The position numbers were made by a program, and so were the translations under genes. A DNA stretch of 64,000 nucleotides. Origin: Clostridium sp. GTDB lineage: Bacteria > Cyanobacteriota > Vampirovibrionia > Gastranaerophilales > Gastranaerophilaceae. Of this stretch, positions 31,309-41,053 are shown in pieces. The notes under the pieces were generated by a model, which saw only the letters and a list, made by a program, of their open reading frames with translations, searched no databases and had not been told where the DNA came from. How positions within the stretch are numbered: the first letter of the stretch is position 1; each line of letters begins with the position of its first letter. Location of the stretch: NCBI GenBank assembly GCA_018362895.1, contig JAHALR010000001.1, forward strand, positions 124,001 to 188,000, given 5' to 3'.

Positions 31309-32340
31309 ATGAAAGTAAGTTTAAACACAACAAGCAATATAAAAAATAACACACAGCCGTCATTTAAAGGTTTTTATAACAACAAATTTCTGTTAAAAAG
31401 CTTAGAATTTGCACAAAAAGACGGTTCGCTTTTTAATGCAACCGTTTCATTGGGATTATCAACTTTTGCAAGACCTATTGCAATCCTCTCTACACCCAAA
31501 ACAGATAAAGAAAATAAAAAATATGCTTGTTCAAAATCAATTTCATCAAGCCTGGTCGGATATTTAATAATGCTCTGTGCTTCACTTCCTGTATCAGGAG
31601 CAATAGGGAAAATAGATAGAAATCCGAAAAAATTTCTTGAAAAGTCTACAATAAATAACTTAAAGTCAGGAAGCAAAGATATCCTAAAATCACAAAGTTA
31701 TAAATTCGCAACACAATTGTTCAAACTTGGTCTTGGACTCGTAATAGCAATGCCTAAATCGGTACTCACATGTGTATTAATTCCACCTATAATGGCTGCA
31801 TTTTTCAATAAAAAACAAAAAACAGCCAAACAAAAACCACTTGGAACAAACGTAATTTCATTCAAAGGATTATATGACGTTGCAACAGAAAAACTTGCTC
31901 AAAGTATAGGAAAAATCATAGACAAAAAACCTTTTCAAAAATTCGCAAAGAAATTTTATGACACAAACTTTGCACAACACATAATGGCACTTACCGATAT
32001 CGTATTAACAGCTTCTTTTGTTCAACAAACAAACAAAAGTAAAAAAATTGACGAATCAAGAAAAAAAACACTGAATTTTAATGCAATAATATCAACTGCA
32101 CTTAGTATAGCAGGCGGCTATGCAATAAACTCTTTAACAAAAAAACAAACAGAAAGATTCATCGAAAAATTCACAGAAGCAAACAAACATTCACCAAAAC
32201 TCGACAAATATATAGAAGGCATAAAAATAGCCAAACCAGCATTAATATTTGGTGGTATCTATTATATTTTTATACCACTAATTTCAACATTTCTGGCAGA
32301 CAGAGCAGATTTAACAACAAGAAAATATTTTAATAAATAG
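31309..32340 (+). CDS. Unknown membrane protein with two SFKG motifs
   Basis: I do not recognise this 343-residue protein. It has a polar N-terminus with SFKG at residues 18-21, hydrophobic segments at about 90-115 and 140-170, and a second SFKG at about residue 184 (VISFKGLYD). A helical part with further hydrophobic segments (MALTDIVLTASF, AIISTALSIAGGYAI, FGGIYYIFIPLIS) follows. The order SFKG, soluble helical part, membrane segments occurs twice, as in the product at 61327-63825. The start is the ATG at 31309. No close SD is visible. It overlaps the convergent gene by 11 bp. Confidence 0.6.
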   Translation: MKVSLNTTSNIKNNTQPSFKGFYNNKFLLKSLEFAQKDGSLFNATVSLGLSTFARPIAILSTPKTDKENKKYACSKSISSSLVGYLIMLCASLPVSGAIGKIDRNPKKFLEKSTINNLKSGSKDILKSQSYKFATQLFKLGLGLVIAMPKSVLTCVLIPPIMAAFFNKKQKTAKQKPLGTNVISFKGLYDVATEKLAQSIGKIIDKKPFQKFAKKFYDTNFAQHIMALTDIVLTASFVQQTNKSKKIDESRKKTLNFNAIISTALSIAGGYAINSLTKKQTERFIEKFTEANKHSPKLDKYIEGIKIAKPALIFGGIYYIFIPLISTFLADRADLTTRKYFNK

Positions 32341-32920
32341 GCGGTTCATCAGGTCCATGGTTGTCAAGCCAACGAAAGAATCTTACACCAAGAGACGGCT
32401 TTCTTCTTACAAAACCAAGAAATATATCTTTTTCACAATCAACGGGAAATCTCTTCTTTATTTCATCTAATATGCCTGCATCATCACCATAATATAAATC
32501 AAAGTCTTTATACGCCCTTGGAGATTTTTTTTGAAATAATAACAAAGGCTTCTTTAAATCATACTCCATATAAAGATCAAAGTTAGATATTTTTTCATAT
32601 TCCATTGCGGTCAAACTATCTTTATATTTTTTAGCAAGAACCATTCTTGCCTCAGAAGGAACAATCTCAGCCGTAATATTTACCTTCGATTTTGGATACT
32701 GTTGAACTTTAAATAAAATATTTTCACTTTTGACACTTTTGAAATGTTCAACTATATTCTCAAACATTTTTATGACTTTTTCAGGTTCGGCTTTAGATGC
32801 TTTTATAAAGGCATCAACACCTTCTTTGTATAAAAATGTTGAAGCTTTAAAAGACAAGCTCTCTTGTTTAGAAAAAACATGAGACTTATTACTAATATTA
32901 TTTGTAGCCTTTATCTTCAT
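32330..32920 (-). CDS. Hypothetical protein with N-terminal SFKA motif
   Basis: I do not recognise this 196-residue soluble protein. After a polar Asn/Ser/Lys-rich N-terminus it carries SFKA at 23-26, matching the tag-like motif of other proteins here. The remainder is Lys-rich alpha/beta. It contains EKVIKMFENIVEHFKSV and repeated YxxxxDLY-type stretches (NFDLYMEYDLKK, YKDFDLYYGDD). It lies next to the SFKG membrane protein on the opposite strand, overlapping by 11 bp. Confidence 0.55.
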   Translation of the reverse strand: MKIKATNNISNKSHVFSKQESLSFKASTFLYKEGVDAFIKASKAEPEKVIKMFENIVEHFKSVKSENILFKVQQYPKSKVNITAEIVPSEARMVLAKKYKDSLTAMEYEKISNFDLYMEYDLKKPLLLFQKKSPRAYKDFDLYYGDDAGILDEIKKRFPVDCEKDIFLGFVRRKPSLGVRFFRWLDNHGPDEPPIY

Positions 32921-32976
32921 ACTGCTATAAATTATAGATAATCAACAGTATATTTTCAAGAAATAGAAATTAAACT

Positions 32977-33309
32977 TTACTTTTTCAAAAATTGTAGAAG
33001 TTTACCAATTCCATAACCTATAACCGTACCGCCAGGAAAAGGAGAAATTGTACCAATCAGTCCACCCAATGCAGGCAAATCCTGTTTTCTTACTCTGGTC
33101 TGTCTTATTGCTGCCTTTGTCTTTGTATAAAAGCCCTCAATAGGAGTCAATCCTTTTATATTTGATAGTCTTTGCCCGCAAGCCCAACCATTTTTTGCAT
33201 TTGCGCTCAGATAACTCTTTGTCGAAGAAATTTCTTTTGCAACAGATCTGGCTCCGCTGGAAAGACCTTTAACTGAAGAAGAAACAACTTTGCCTATAAT
33301 CACAGACAT
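32977..33309 (-). CDS. Hypothetical small protein with Gly/Pro-rich C-terminus
   Basis: I do not recognise this 110-residue basic protein. The C-terminal third is hydrophobic and Gly/Pro-rich (LGGLIGTISPFPGGTVIGYG), which could be a membrane hairpin. The N-terminal half is Ser/Lys-rich and polar. AGGCGG precedes the ATG. It stands alone between divergent and tandem neighbours, separated from hydG by 161 bp, which is mostly AT-rich and shows no clear terminator. Confidence 0.5.
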   Translation of the reverse strand: MSVIIGKVVSSSVKGLSSGARSVAKEISSTKSYLSANAKNGWACGQRLSNIKGLTPIEGFYTKTKAAIRQTRVRKQDLPALGGLIGTISPFPGGTVIGYGIGKLLQFLKK

Positions 33310-33396
33310 GAATAACCGCCTAATAAATAACCTACATATTAATAAACAATTTGAAGTTTAACGTATTGATAAAATTGATACAAATATTAAAATATA

Positions 33397-34815
33397 TTAA
33401 AAATTCAAATCCCTTTGACCATTCTGAATTTTCTTCAAATTTTGTCTAACAATTTCTCTTATCTTCTCATCCTCGATTGACAGCAATTCCTCTTCAATCA
33501 ACTTATCACCGATAGTATGCGTTGAATCAGAAGAATAATCTACAAGATATTCTTTGAGCGTCATAAGAGCGTTTGGATGACAGAAGTTATGAATTTGCTG
33601 TTGTTTACAAATTTCCATAAATCTCTCACCTGTTCGCCCCTGACGATAACATGAAGTACAGAAACTGGGCACATAGCCAAGCTCCATGAGCCATTTAACA
33701 ACTTCATCCAGAGTTCTTGTGTCACTGACTTCAAATTGAGAAGAATCCTCATCAACAGGCTCAGGAGAAGCATATCCGCCAACACTTGTTTTTGAGCCAC
33801 CGCTCATTTGAGAAACACCAAGACTAAGGAGTCTTTTGCGGCATTGTGCATTTTCTCTGGTTGAAACAATCATACCGGTATAAGGAACAGATATTCGAAT
33901 ACATGCAACTATTTTGGCAAAAGTATCGTCATCTATTCCATTATCAAAAACCGAAGGATCAATGTCATCAGCTTTCTTTATTCGTGGAACACTTATTGCA
34001 TGAGGACCTACTCCATAAACAGCTTCAAGATGTTCTGCATGCATTAAAAGTCCGGCAAATTCATATTTGTATCTTTCCAGACCAAATAAAACACCAAGGC
34101 TGACATCATCTATACCGGCCTGCATAGCTCTATCCATAGCTTCTGTATGGTATTTATAATTATGTTTTGGTCCTGTTGGATGAAGCTTTTCATAAGCTTC
34201 TTTATTGTATGTTTCCTGAAACAAAACATACGTACCTATACCTACGTCATGAAGTTTTTTGTAATTTTCAACTGAAGTAGCTGCAATATTTACATTAACA
34301 CGTCTTATTGCTCCGTTTTTGTGCTTAACATTATAAATAGTTTTGATTGATTCAAGAATATATTCTATCGGATTGTTAACCGGATCCTCACCGGCTTCCA
34401 AAGCTAAACGTTTATGCCCCATATCCTGAAGAGCAATGACCTCATTCTTTATTTCATCCTGTGTCATTTTTTTCCTTGGAATATGTTTGTTTTTAGCATG
34501 ATAAGGACAATACACACAACCATTTACACAATAGTTCGAAAGATACAAAGGAGCAAAAAGAACAATCCTATTGCCGTAATAATCCTGTTTTATTTTTTTT
34601 GCCAGAGAAAAAATTTCTTCATTTTTTTCTTCTATATCACAAGCAAGCAAAACAGAAGCTTCTCTATGGTTAAGCCCCTTACCTAGAGTGGCTTTTGCCA
34701 GTATTTCATCAATCAGTTCAACATTTGATTTATTTTTATCAGCATAATCAAGAGTATCAAGAATTTCTTCATTGCTAATAAAATCTTCAGCATCTTTGGA
34801 TTTTGGATTATACAT
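33397..34815 (-). CDS. hydG: [FeFe]-hydrogenase maturase HydG (tyrosine lyase)
   Basis: HydG is a radical SAM enzyme that cleaves tyrosine to supply CO and CN for the hydrogenase H-cluster. The radical SAM cluster is Cys96, Cys100, Cys103 (CVNGCVYC). The C-terminal auxiliary cluster CX2CX22C (Cys386, Cys389, Cys412; CTSCYRQGRTGERF) is diagnostic of HydG and absent from the related ThiH. At 472 residues the length is typical. GAGGAG precedes the ATG. HydE, HydF and a hydrogenase are not in the window. The gene implies fermentative hydrogen production. Confidence 0.93.
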   Translation of the reverse strand: MYNPKSKDAEDFISNEEILDTLDYADKNKSNVELIDEILAKATLGKGLNHREASVLLACDIEEKNEEIFSLAKKIKQDYYGNRIVLFAPLYLSNYCVNGCVYCPYHAKNKHIPRKKMTQDEIKNEVIALQDMGHKRLALEAGEDPVNNPIEYILESIKTIYNVKHKNGAIRRVNVNIAATSVENYKKLHDVGIGTYVLFQETYNKEAYEKLHPTGPKHNYKYHTEAMDRAMQAGIDDVSLGVLFGLERYKYEFAGLLMHAEHLEAVYGVGPHAISVPRIKKADDIDPSVFDNGIDDDTFAKIVACIRISVPYTGMIVSTRENAQCRKRLLSLGVSQMSGGSKTSVGGYASPEPVDEDSSQFEVSDTRTLDEVVKWLMELGYVPSFCTSCYRQGRTGERFMEICKQQQIHNFCHPNALMTLKEYLVDYSSDSTHTIGDKLIEEELLSIEDEKIREIVRQNLKKIQNGQRDLNF

Positions 34816-34891
34816 ATATCTACTCCTCTATTTCATGATATAACCCTGAAAAAATAAAGTAAATAGACGATAAAAGGCGCTTAGCTCGATT

Positions 34892-35341
34892 TTAATTAAA
34901 AATTTTCTTCAAATACAACATATCTTTTAACTGCATTCCATCTTCAACAATAGGCTTTGAATAATTTTTAAGAAAGAAGTCTTTAACTCTGTGGGAATAT
35001 TTAAATCCACACTTCGCATAGAAAATAAGATTTCCTATTGCATCACCAGTTCCGACATACAATATTTTCAACTCGTCTTTGTAATAATCACAAATAAATT
35101 CAATCAACTTACTTGCACACCCCTGTCTCTGATACATTGGATATGTTGCAATATTTTTAATTTCATAAATACCATTGTCTTCTCTTGTAACAACACAGAC
35201 ACTTTTCAATACAGAGTCATTTTCAAAAAGTGCAAACATATCGCCTCTGCTTAGATATCTGTCAATCATATCTTCCTGCTCATCACCCAAAAGCAGAATA
35301 TCCAAAAACCTTTTTTTGTCTGTATCAATTTTCTTTATCAT
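34892..35341 (-). CDS. GNAT family N-acetyltransferase
   Basis: The 149-residue GNAT fold has motif A in IATYPMYQRQGCASKLIEFI (the acetyl-CoA-binding Q/R-x-x-G-x-A loop) and a final NLIFYAKCGFKYSHR motif B. The substrate is unknown. It lies between hydG and the SLH gene on the same strand, with the SLH terminator immediately upstream, so it has its own transcript or depends on read-through. Confidence 0.78.
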   Translation of the reverse strand: MIKKIDTDKKRFLDILLLGDEQEDMIDRYLSRGDMFALFENDSVLKSVCVVTREDNGIYEIKNIATYPMYQRQGCASKLIEFICDYYKDELKILYVGTGDAIGNLIFYAKCGFKYSHRVKDFFLKNYSKPIVEDGMQLKDMLYLKKIFN

Positions 35342-35355
35342 AAAACTCCAATATA

Positions 35356-35387
35356 AAAAGAGGAAACCTTTTAGGTTTCCTCTTTAT
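35356..35387 (-). terminator. Terminator of the SLH protein gene
   Basis: AAAGAGGAAACC and GGTTTCCTCTTT form a perfect stem around TTTTA. On the minus strand a T-rich tract follows. It ends the SLH gene just before the GNAT gene. Confidence 0.8.
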
Positions 35388-35402
35388 TATAACATCTTAT
35401 AA

Positions 35403-36848
35403 TTAAAAGATGATATTAAGCTCTTCTCCAGGATTTAAACTTGAACTGTTTGAATAAGAAGGTACGATAAGATAGCGAATTTCATCAGTAACTTCATAAA
35501 GCACACCAAAAGTTCCGCTTACAGCAAGTTTACAAAGATCAAATAAGCCTTTTCCTACTGTTACAAATGAATTACCAACATTTTTCACACCGGCAACAGG
35601 CTGCAATGAGAAGGTATCAACAAGTGCTGTTGAAACATTATCTCCAAATTGTTCTGCACCATTGCCTGCAACATTAACAGCAGAACCAATTGTTCTGACA
35701 GCAACACCTACAACTCTTGCTGAACCACTAAATGGAAAGCCAAAGAGTCTTGCAATAAAGTTTGGATTTTTCATTACATCAGCTTGTGCCTGAGATATGT
35801 TTTTAGGAAACTCTGCACATTGATTACCATCTTTTATACAAGTAAATTTAACTTTGATATATCCAGGATTTTTCACTCCTGGTCTTAAAACTTCAATAAC
35901 TTCACCTTTTACAAGTGAACCTGCCTTGAAACATTTTCCAGCAACTGTAACATCTTTAGTTGTTTTAGCAGTAAATTTATCGCCAACATTAGACTGTCTG
36001 GCCGACAATCTGTCAGCAAGTTTTATATTTAAAACAGTCGGTGTATAGCCTTTGATACCGGCAGGAGCATTTGGATCTTTTGCAAGAGAATTTTTATACG
36101 CCCAATCCTGTCTCAAAGCGCCTATCAAATAAGCAACCTGTTCTTTAGACAAATATTCATCGTCATTAACTTTTGAAGGATTAGGGATTTGGTCTAACAA
36201 TTTAGAAGCAACAACTTCTTTTGTTGGTGTAATAGCCCATCTTGGAATATATTGAATATCTTTTCCATTAAATGGTGGAACAATCAAACTTCTATCTATT
36301 GGCACACTTATAAGCTGAGCAACGGTTGCAAAAACTTCTGCTTTGGTAATCGGCTGATCTGGTCTAAATTTATTATCAGGATAACCAATCATCACTCCTG
36401 CATTAGTTGCGCCATAAATCCAATCTTTTGCCCAATATTCTGAATTTATATCAGAATAGGATTTTGATGCGGATTTATTTTTCAAATTAAAACCTTCCGA
36501 CAAAATAACAGCCAGTTCAGAACGCAATACAGGCATTTTAGGGTTAAAAACCTGTCCATTGGCAAAAGGCTGCTGATCTTTTATCAGTGCCATTATGTCC
36601 TTTACCCAAGATTCCACAAGAACATTGTCTTTATTTTTAATACCTATTTTGTTATTTGATTTTACAATTTTGCCGCCAACTATATATGAAGAATCAGCAT
36701 TAGCAGTTTCTTGTGCTTGTGAACCAAACATCGTAGGATGTGCATAAGCCTCTATTTTGTTTGAAGCCTGGCAGTCTTTTGCAAATGCGCAAGACGAAAC
36801 TGCTAATAAAACCAGCATTGAAGCCAGTATTCCAGTAATTTTTTTCAT
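35403..36848 (-). CDS. SLH-domain secreted envelope protein
   Basis: A signal peptide (residues 1-23) is followed by S-layer homology motifs: KSYSDINSEYWAKDWIYGAT, then GVMIGYPDNKFRPDQPITKAE, typical of cell-wall/peptidoglycan attachment. A further ~80-residue repeat follows (EEYLSKEQVAYLIGALR). The C-terminal half (about 270-481) has a beta-rich DRLSARQSNVGDKF and KAGSLVKGEVIEV segment ending in PGEELNIIF, similar in layout to the partial protein at 1-755. It is probably a surface protein linking envelope and peptidoglycan. AGGAG precedes the ATG; promoter and terminator make it monocistronic. Confidence 0.85.
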   Translation of the reverse strand: MKKITGILASMLVLLAVSSCAFAKDCQASNKIEAYAHPTMFGSQAQETANADSSYIVGGKIVKSNNKIGIKNKDNVLVESWVKDIMALIKDQQPFANGQVFNPKMPVLRSELAVILSEGFNLKNKSASKSYSDINSEYWAKDWIYGATNAGVMIGYPDNKFRPDQPITKAEVFATVAQLISVPIDRSLIVPPFNGKDIQYIPRWAITPTKEVVASKLLDQIPNPSKVNDDEYLSKEQVAYLIGALRQDWAYKNSLAKDPNAPAGIKGYTPTVLNIKLADRLSARQSNVGDKFTAKTTKDVTVAGKCFKAGSLVKGEVIEVLRPGVKNPGYIKVKFTCIKDGNQCAEFPKNISQAQADVMKNPNFIARLFGFPFSGSARVVGVAVRTIGSAVNVAGNGAEQFGDNVSTALVDTFSLQPVAGVKNVGNSFVTVGKGLFDLCKLAVSGTFGVLYEVTDEIRYLIVPSYSNSSSLNPGEELNIIF

Positions 36849-36910
36849 AACTGTCTCCTAATTTTAACTACCTCTGAGATCTATTTTCCATTCCAGAAAA
36901 CTTTTTGATA

Positions 36911-36940
36911 ATTTTATCAATTTTAAACTGTTATAGTCAA
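36911..36940 (-). promoter_or_regulatory. Promoter of the SLH protein gene
   Basis: On the minus strand TTGACT (36940-36935) and TAAAAT (36916-36911) are separated by 18 bp. Transcription would start about 55 nt before the ATG at 36848. Confidence 0.55.
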
Positions 36941-37023
36941 GCTTTAATATCAAACATTAAGTGTTTTTTTTTGAAATGTAGTATACATTGTTGTCAACAA
37001 ATTCATAAATTGAGGACAATATT

Positions 37024-37995
37024 ATGTTTACAGTAAAAGACTGCATTAATGACTTAAACAAAAAAAATTGTTTTGAAAGCCAAATAAAAAAATCTCATCT
37101 TATAAACCTTCTTGAAAAAACAAGAAAACAAGTTTCAAAAAAAGAAAATATATTTAAAAAATTTTTTAATTTTCTTATCGGGGTTTACACTGTTATACAA
37201 TATGAAAAAATTTTCTATGAAACGCAATCGGAATATGCAAAAGACACGTGTTCACTAATAATTCCCGAGCTGCATAACAAAATTAGCCCTAAAAGATTGA
37301 TAACAAAGGACTTTGTCACAATTGATGCCTGGGATATCAACCCTGAAAACAAAAACAAGTATATAATTTTTTGTGAGGGTATAAGCAGTGAAAAAAGTAC
37401 AATAAACCTTCAAAAAGCATACAAAGAAATATTGCAAAAAGGTTATGGCGTAGCTGCTTTTAATTATAGAGGCAGAGGTCAAAGCAGCGGTTACTTTACA
37501 CAAAAAGGAGCACTGCTTGATATCACGGCTGTTTATGACTACCTGAAAAACAAAGGTATACATCCGCAAAACATAGGTATCATAGGTCATTCAATGGGTA
37601 CCGGGGTTGCTTGTGATTTTTCATCAAAATACCAAACAGCTTTTACTGTCTTAATTAATCCCTTTTCAAAAGCGGCAGACATGGCAAAAAACATAGCAAA
37701 CAATTTAAAAATGCCTGAAATTATAAAAAGAACCATAAAAAAATTTCCATCCGGTCTTATTCCTCTAAAAAACAAATTTGACAATGAAAAAGCCCTCGAA
37801 AATATCTCAGCTCCTGTTTTTCTTCTTCACAACAAAGGTGATGAAACTATTCCTGTGGAATATGCTAGAAAGCTATACAAAAAAAATAGAAACAAAAAAA
37901 ATATTTATTACACTGAACTTTTTGACAAAGATCATGAAATAAATAAAGAAAAAATAGATATTTCTCTAAACTTTATCGAAAATTTTGTTAAATAA
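37024..37995 (+). CDS. Alpha/beta hydrolase (serine hydrolase)
   Basis: The 323-residue protein has the hydrolase core: oxyanion region NYRGRGQSSG, nucleophile elbow GHSMGTG with Ser190, Asp in HNKGDETIPVEY, and His in DKDHEIN. It resembles prolyl oligopeptidase/DUF829-like or lipase-type hydrolases; no substrate can be named. There is no signal peptide, but a hydrophobic stretch (KFFNFLIGVYTVIQY, about 47-62) may attach it to the membrane. GAGG 8 nt before the ATG supports the start. Confidence 0.8.
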   Translation: MFTVKDCINDLNKKNCFESQIKKSHLINLLEKTRKQVSKKENIFKKFFNFLIGVYTVIQYEKIFYETQSEYAKDTCSLIIPELHNKISPKRLITKDFVTIDAWDINPENKNKYIIFCEGISSEKSTINLQKAYKEILQKGYGVAAFNYRGRGQSSGYFTQKGALLDITAVYDYLKNKGIHPQNIGIIGHSMGTGVACDFSSKYQTAFTVLINPFSKAADMAKNIANNLKMPEIIKRTIKKFPSGLIPLKNKFDNEKALENISAPVFLLHNKGDETIPVEYARKLYKKNRNKKNIYYTELFDKDHEINKEKIDISLNFIENFVK

Positions 37996-38078
37996 AATCT
38001 ATATTTTATTTTCTTTCGATTTTTTGATATAATTTCTCCTTGATAGAAGAAGCGGAAACATTGACGGAAATCGAAATT

Positions 38079-41036
38079 ATGAGCCTTAATATAAAGAAAA
38101 ACAATATAGATGAACTCTTTCTCAATCTGACAGAAAATCCTGTTGGAATGGAAAACAAAGATTTTCGCCTTCAATTAAGTACAATATACCAGCTTTTTGA
38201 AGATGAATTTGAAGATGCATTTGTAGGCAAAAATACACCGTTGAGAGGAACGCACTTTTATCTTCTTGAAAGCGGTGATTTTTTTGTTACGCCAACAAAC
38301 AACTTCGACTTTTATGCCAAATCAAAAGGTTCTTTATTCAGATTCCGTTCAGAAGTCAAAGAAATCAACATTGATAACACACCTAAAGAAATGATAGGCT
38401 ATGTTATCAAACAGGATATAATCTGGGATTATTTTTCTAGTTTTAATGAAATTCTCAATTTTGAAGATGGAACAGACAGCTTTAATTATTTAAACAAATT
38501 TACCTATACGATAATGAAAATTGTCGAAAAACTACATTTCATACCAGTTGTAAAATATACAGAAAATATTTTCCAAATAAAATATGAAATATATAAAAAC
38601 AGCAAAGATGTAACCCTTGCACTAAATGATTTAAAAAAACAGCTGCCTCAGGATTTTATAACAGACACAACAAAATATGATATAAACAAACTCATTGACA
38701 GCTATTTGAATTTTGTAATTTTTAAGTTTCTGCATATAAAAGCAACAAAATTCAAAGATGCAAAATCAGCCGTATACTTCATTAAAGAAGCATCAAACAA
38801 AAGATACTTCAGAAGTCTGGATTTGGCCATTGGTATATCCGAATGGCTTGATGAGATTTATATTGGAAAATATAATATTTTGCCAGAATTCGAAATTTTA
38901 AAAATAACAGATGAAGATTATCAGCTCAAAATTAATGTAAAAAACAAACACACAAATGAAAAATATAGAATAGAAGAAATTTACGCAGAAACAAGTCATT
39001 TTGAAAATTATACAAATCAAGAAATTGTTGATCTCATTGAAAAGCAGCTTACCTATGTTGCTAGATATTATCCCGAATTAGAAGACTTCTTTAGTGAAGA
39101 TCACCAGTTTGAACTCAATATGAATCTCAATGAAGTTTACAAAATCATTGCACAAATTTCATATTACCTGCAAAAAGCATCCATTGATGTAATTCTTCCT
39201 GAAGGAATTGACAACATTGTAACTCCTAGAGCTTCTATAAATGCACGTGTAAAAACAGCACGTATGGCAGAACTTAGAGATATAATTACATCAAACGGCG
39301 CCTCAAACTCAGCGTTAAATGATTTATTTGAATTTTCATACACTATTGCAATCGGTGATGACAAACTCACTGTTGAAGAATATGAAGAACTCACAAAAGA
39401 TGCTCAAGGTTTAATAAAATACAAAGACAATTATGTATTAATTGACAAAGAAGAAAACGCAAAGCTTATTGAAAAAGTTAAAAATCCCAAAATTACAGAC
39501 AAAAATAAAATGGAAATTCTCCATGCAGCATTATCATCTCAAATGGATGACTATGATTTTGATTATGACGAAGCATTTGCCAATATATTAAAAGACCTTA
39601 CAAAAACAGAAGATGTTCCCCCGCCAGAAAGCCTCAAAGGAGTTCTGAGACCATATCAGGAGAGAGGTTTCAAATGGCTGCATACAAACATAAAAAAAGG
39701 TTTCGGCTGTTGTATGGCTGATGATATGGGGCTTGGAAAAACAATTCAGGTTATCAGTTTTATTCTTAAACAAAAAGAAACAGGTGCTTTAAAGCATCCT
39801 GCACTTGTTGTTTGTCCGACAACATTGCTAGGCAACTGGGTTAAAGAAATAAAAAACTTTGCACCAATTTTGAAAACTTCGGTTTACCATGGCATAGACA
39901 GGGAGTTAGACACAAAAGCAGATATTATTATCACGACTTATGCAATTTTACGAATTGACATAGAAAAAATCAAAAAACAAAAATGGTCAATGCTCATAAT
40001 TGATGAAGCTCAAAACATAAAGAACCCTGATACTTCGCAAACACAGGCAGTAAAACAAATTAAAGCCGACACAAAAATCGCAATGACAGGTACTCCAGTT
40101 GAAAATAAACTCACAGAATTATGGAGTATTTTTGACTTTATAAACAGAGGATATCTTGGAACAATAAGAGATTTTCAAAAAGGATATGCTATTCCTATTG
40201 AAAAATTTAAGCAGACTAATCGTGCAGAAAAATTGAGACTGGCAATTTCTCCTTTTATTCTCAGAAGACTTAAAACAGATAAATCAATTATCTCAGACTT
40301 ACCAGATAAAGTGGTTTTAAACGAATACTGCTATTTAACAAAAACACAAGCAGCATTATATCAGAGTGTATTAGATAACCTTATGTCGGATATCTCAAAA
40401 TTGAACGGAATCAACAGAAGAGGTATGATTTTTAAGCTTATTACGGCTTTGAAACAAATATGTAATCACCCCTATCAATATTTAAAAACAGGTGATATTT
40501 CAAAAGATGTTTCAGGTAAAGCAGATCAGCTAGTTTCAATTGTGAAACAAATTCTCGAAAATAATGAAAAGACATTGATTTTCACACAATATAAAGAGAT
40601 GGGAAATATTCTTTCTACAATTTTGAATGATGAACTTAATATCAATCCTCTGTTTTTCCATGGTTCATTAAATAGAACGCAAAGAGAAGAACTGATAAAA
40701 GATTTTCAAGACAACAAAGAATCAAACGTAATGATCCTGTCACTTAAAGCCGGTGGAACGGGTCTTAACCTTACTGCGGCAACGAATGTAATCCATTATG
40801 ATTTGTGGTGGAATCCTGCTGTTGAAGATCAAGCAACAGATAGAACATATCGTATAGGACAAGACAAAAACGTTATGGTTCACAGATTCATTACACTCGG
40901 CACTTTTGAGGAAAAAATTGATGAAATGATAAACAACAAAAAAGACCTGGCTAATGTTGCTGTCTTTGAAGGTGAAAAAATCATCACAGAACTTTCTGAT
41001 GAAGAAATTTACAAAATTTTCTCTCTGGGAGCATAA
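38079..41036 (+). CDS. SNF2-family helicase (Swi2/Snf2 ATPase)
   Basis: This is a ~985-residue protein with a long N-terminal part (about 1-530) and a C-terminal SNF2 motor. The motor has LRPYQERGFKWL, Walker A ADDMGLGKT, DEAQ box in LIIDEAQNI, TGTPVENKL, then the helicase C-terminal lobe with SLKAGGTGLNLTAA and QATDRTYRIGQ. Bacterial proteins of this type (RapA/HepA-like and SNF2 enzymes) act on nucleic acid-bound complexes; the role is unknown. I use the ATG at 38079 rather than the TTG at 38040. A perfect TATAAT at 38028-38033 would put the transcript start near 38040, giving a 39-nt leader. Confidence 0.88.
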   Translation: MSLNIKKNNIDELFLNLTENPVGMENKDFRLQLSTIYQLFEDEFEDAFVGKNTPLRGTHFYLLESGDFFVTPTNNFDFYAKSKGSLFRFRSEVKEINIDNTPKEMIGYVIKQDIIWDYFSSFNEILNFEDGTDSFNYLNKFTYTIMKIVEKLHFIPVVKYTENIFQIKYEIYKNSKDVTLALNDLKKQLPQDFITDTTKYDINKLIDSYLNFVIFKFLHIKATKFKDAKSAVYFIKEASNKRYFRSLDLAIGISEWLDEIYIGKYNILPEFEILKITDEDYQLKINVKNKHTNEKYRIEEIYAETSHFENYTNQEIVDLIEKQLTYVARYYPELEDFFSEDHQFELNMNLNEVYKIIAQISYYLQKASIDVILPEGIDNIVTPRASINARVKTARMAELRDIITSNGASNSALNDLFEFSYTIAIGDDKLTVEEYEELTKDAQGLIKYKDNYVLIDKEENAKLIEKVKNPKITDKNKMEILHAALSSQMDDYDFDYDEAFANILKDLTKTEDVPPPESLKGVLRPYQERGFKWLHTNIKKGFGCCMADDMGLGKTIQVISFILKQKETGALKHPALVVCPTTLLGNWVKEIKNFAPILKTSVYHGIDRELDTKADIIITTYAILRIDIEKIKKQKWSMLIIDEAQNIKNPDTSQTQAVKQIKADTKIAMTGTPVENKLTELWSIFDFINRGYLGTIRDFQKGYAIPIEKFKQTNRAEKLRLAISPFILRRLKTDKSIISDLPDKVVLNEYCYLTKTQAALYQSVLDNLMSDISKLNGINRRGMIFKLITALKQICNHPYQYLKTGDISKDVSGKADQLVSIVKQILENNEKTLIFTQYKEMGNILSTILNDELNINPLFFHGSLNRTQREELIKDFQDNKESNVMILSLKAGGTGLNLTAATNVIHYDLWWNPAVEDQATDRTYRIGQDKNVMVHRFITLGTFEEKIDEMINNKKDLANVAVFEGEKIITELSDEEIYKIFSLGA

Positions 41037-41053
41037 ATATAATTTATCACTAT

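Noticed and set aside
33397..34815. ThiH (thiamine tyrosine lyase) as an alternative for HydG
   Set aside because: The C-terminal CX2CX22C auxiliary cluster motif is present, which is specific to HydG; there are also no thiamine genes nearby.
38040..38078. TTG start of the SNF2 helicase
   Set aside because: The TATAAT at 38028-38033 would place transcription start at about this codon, and no SD precedes it. The ATG at 38079 is preferred.
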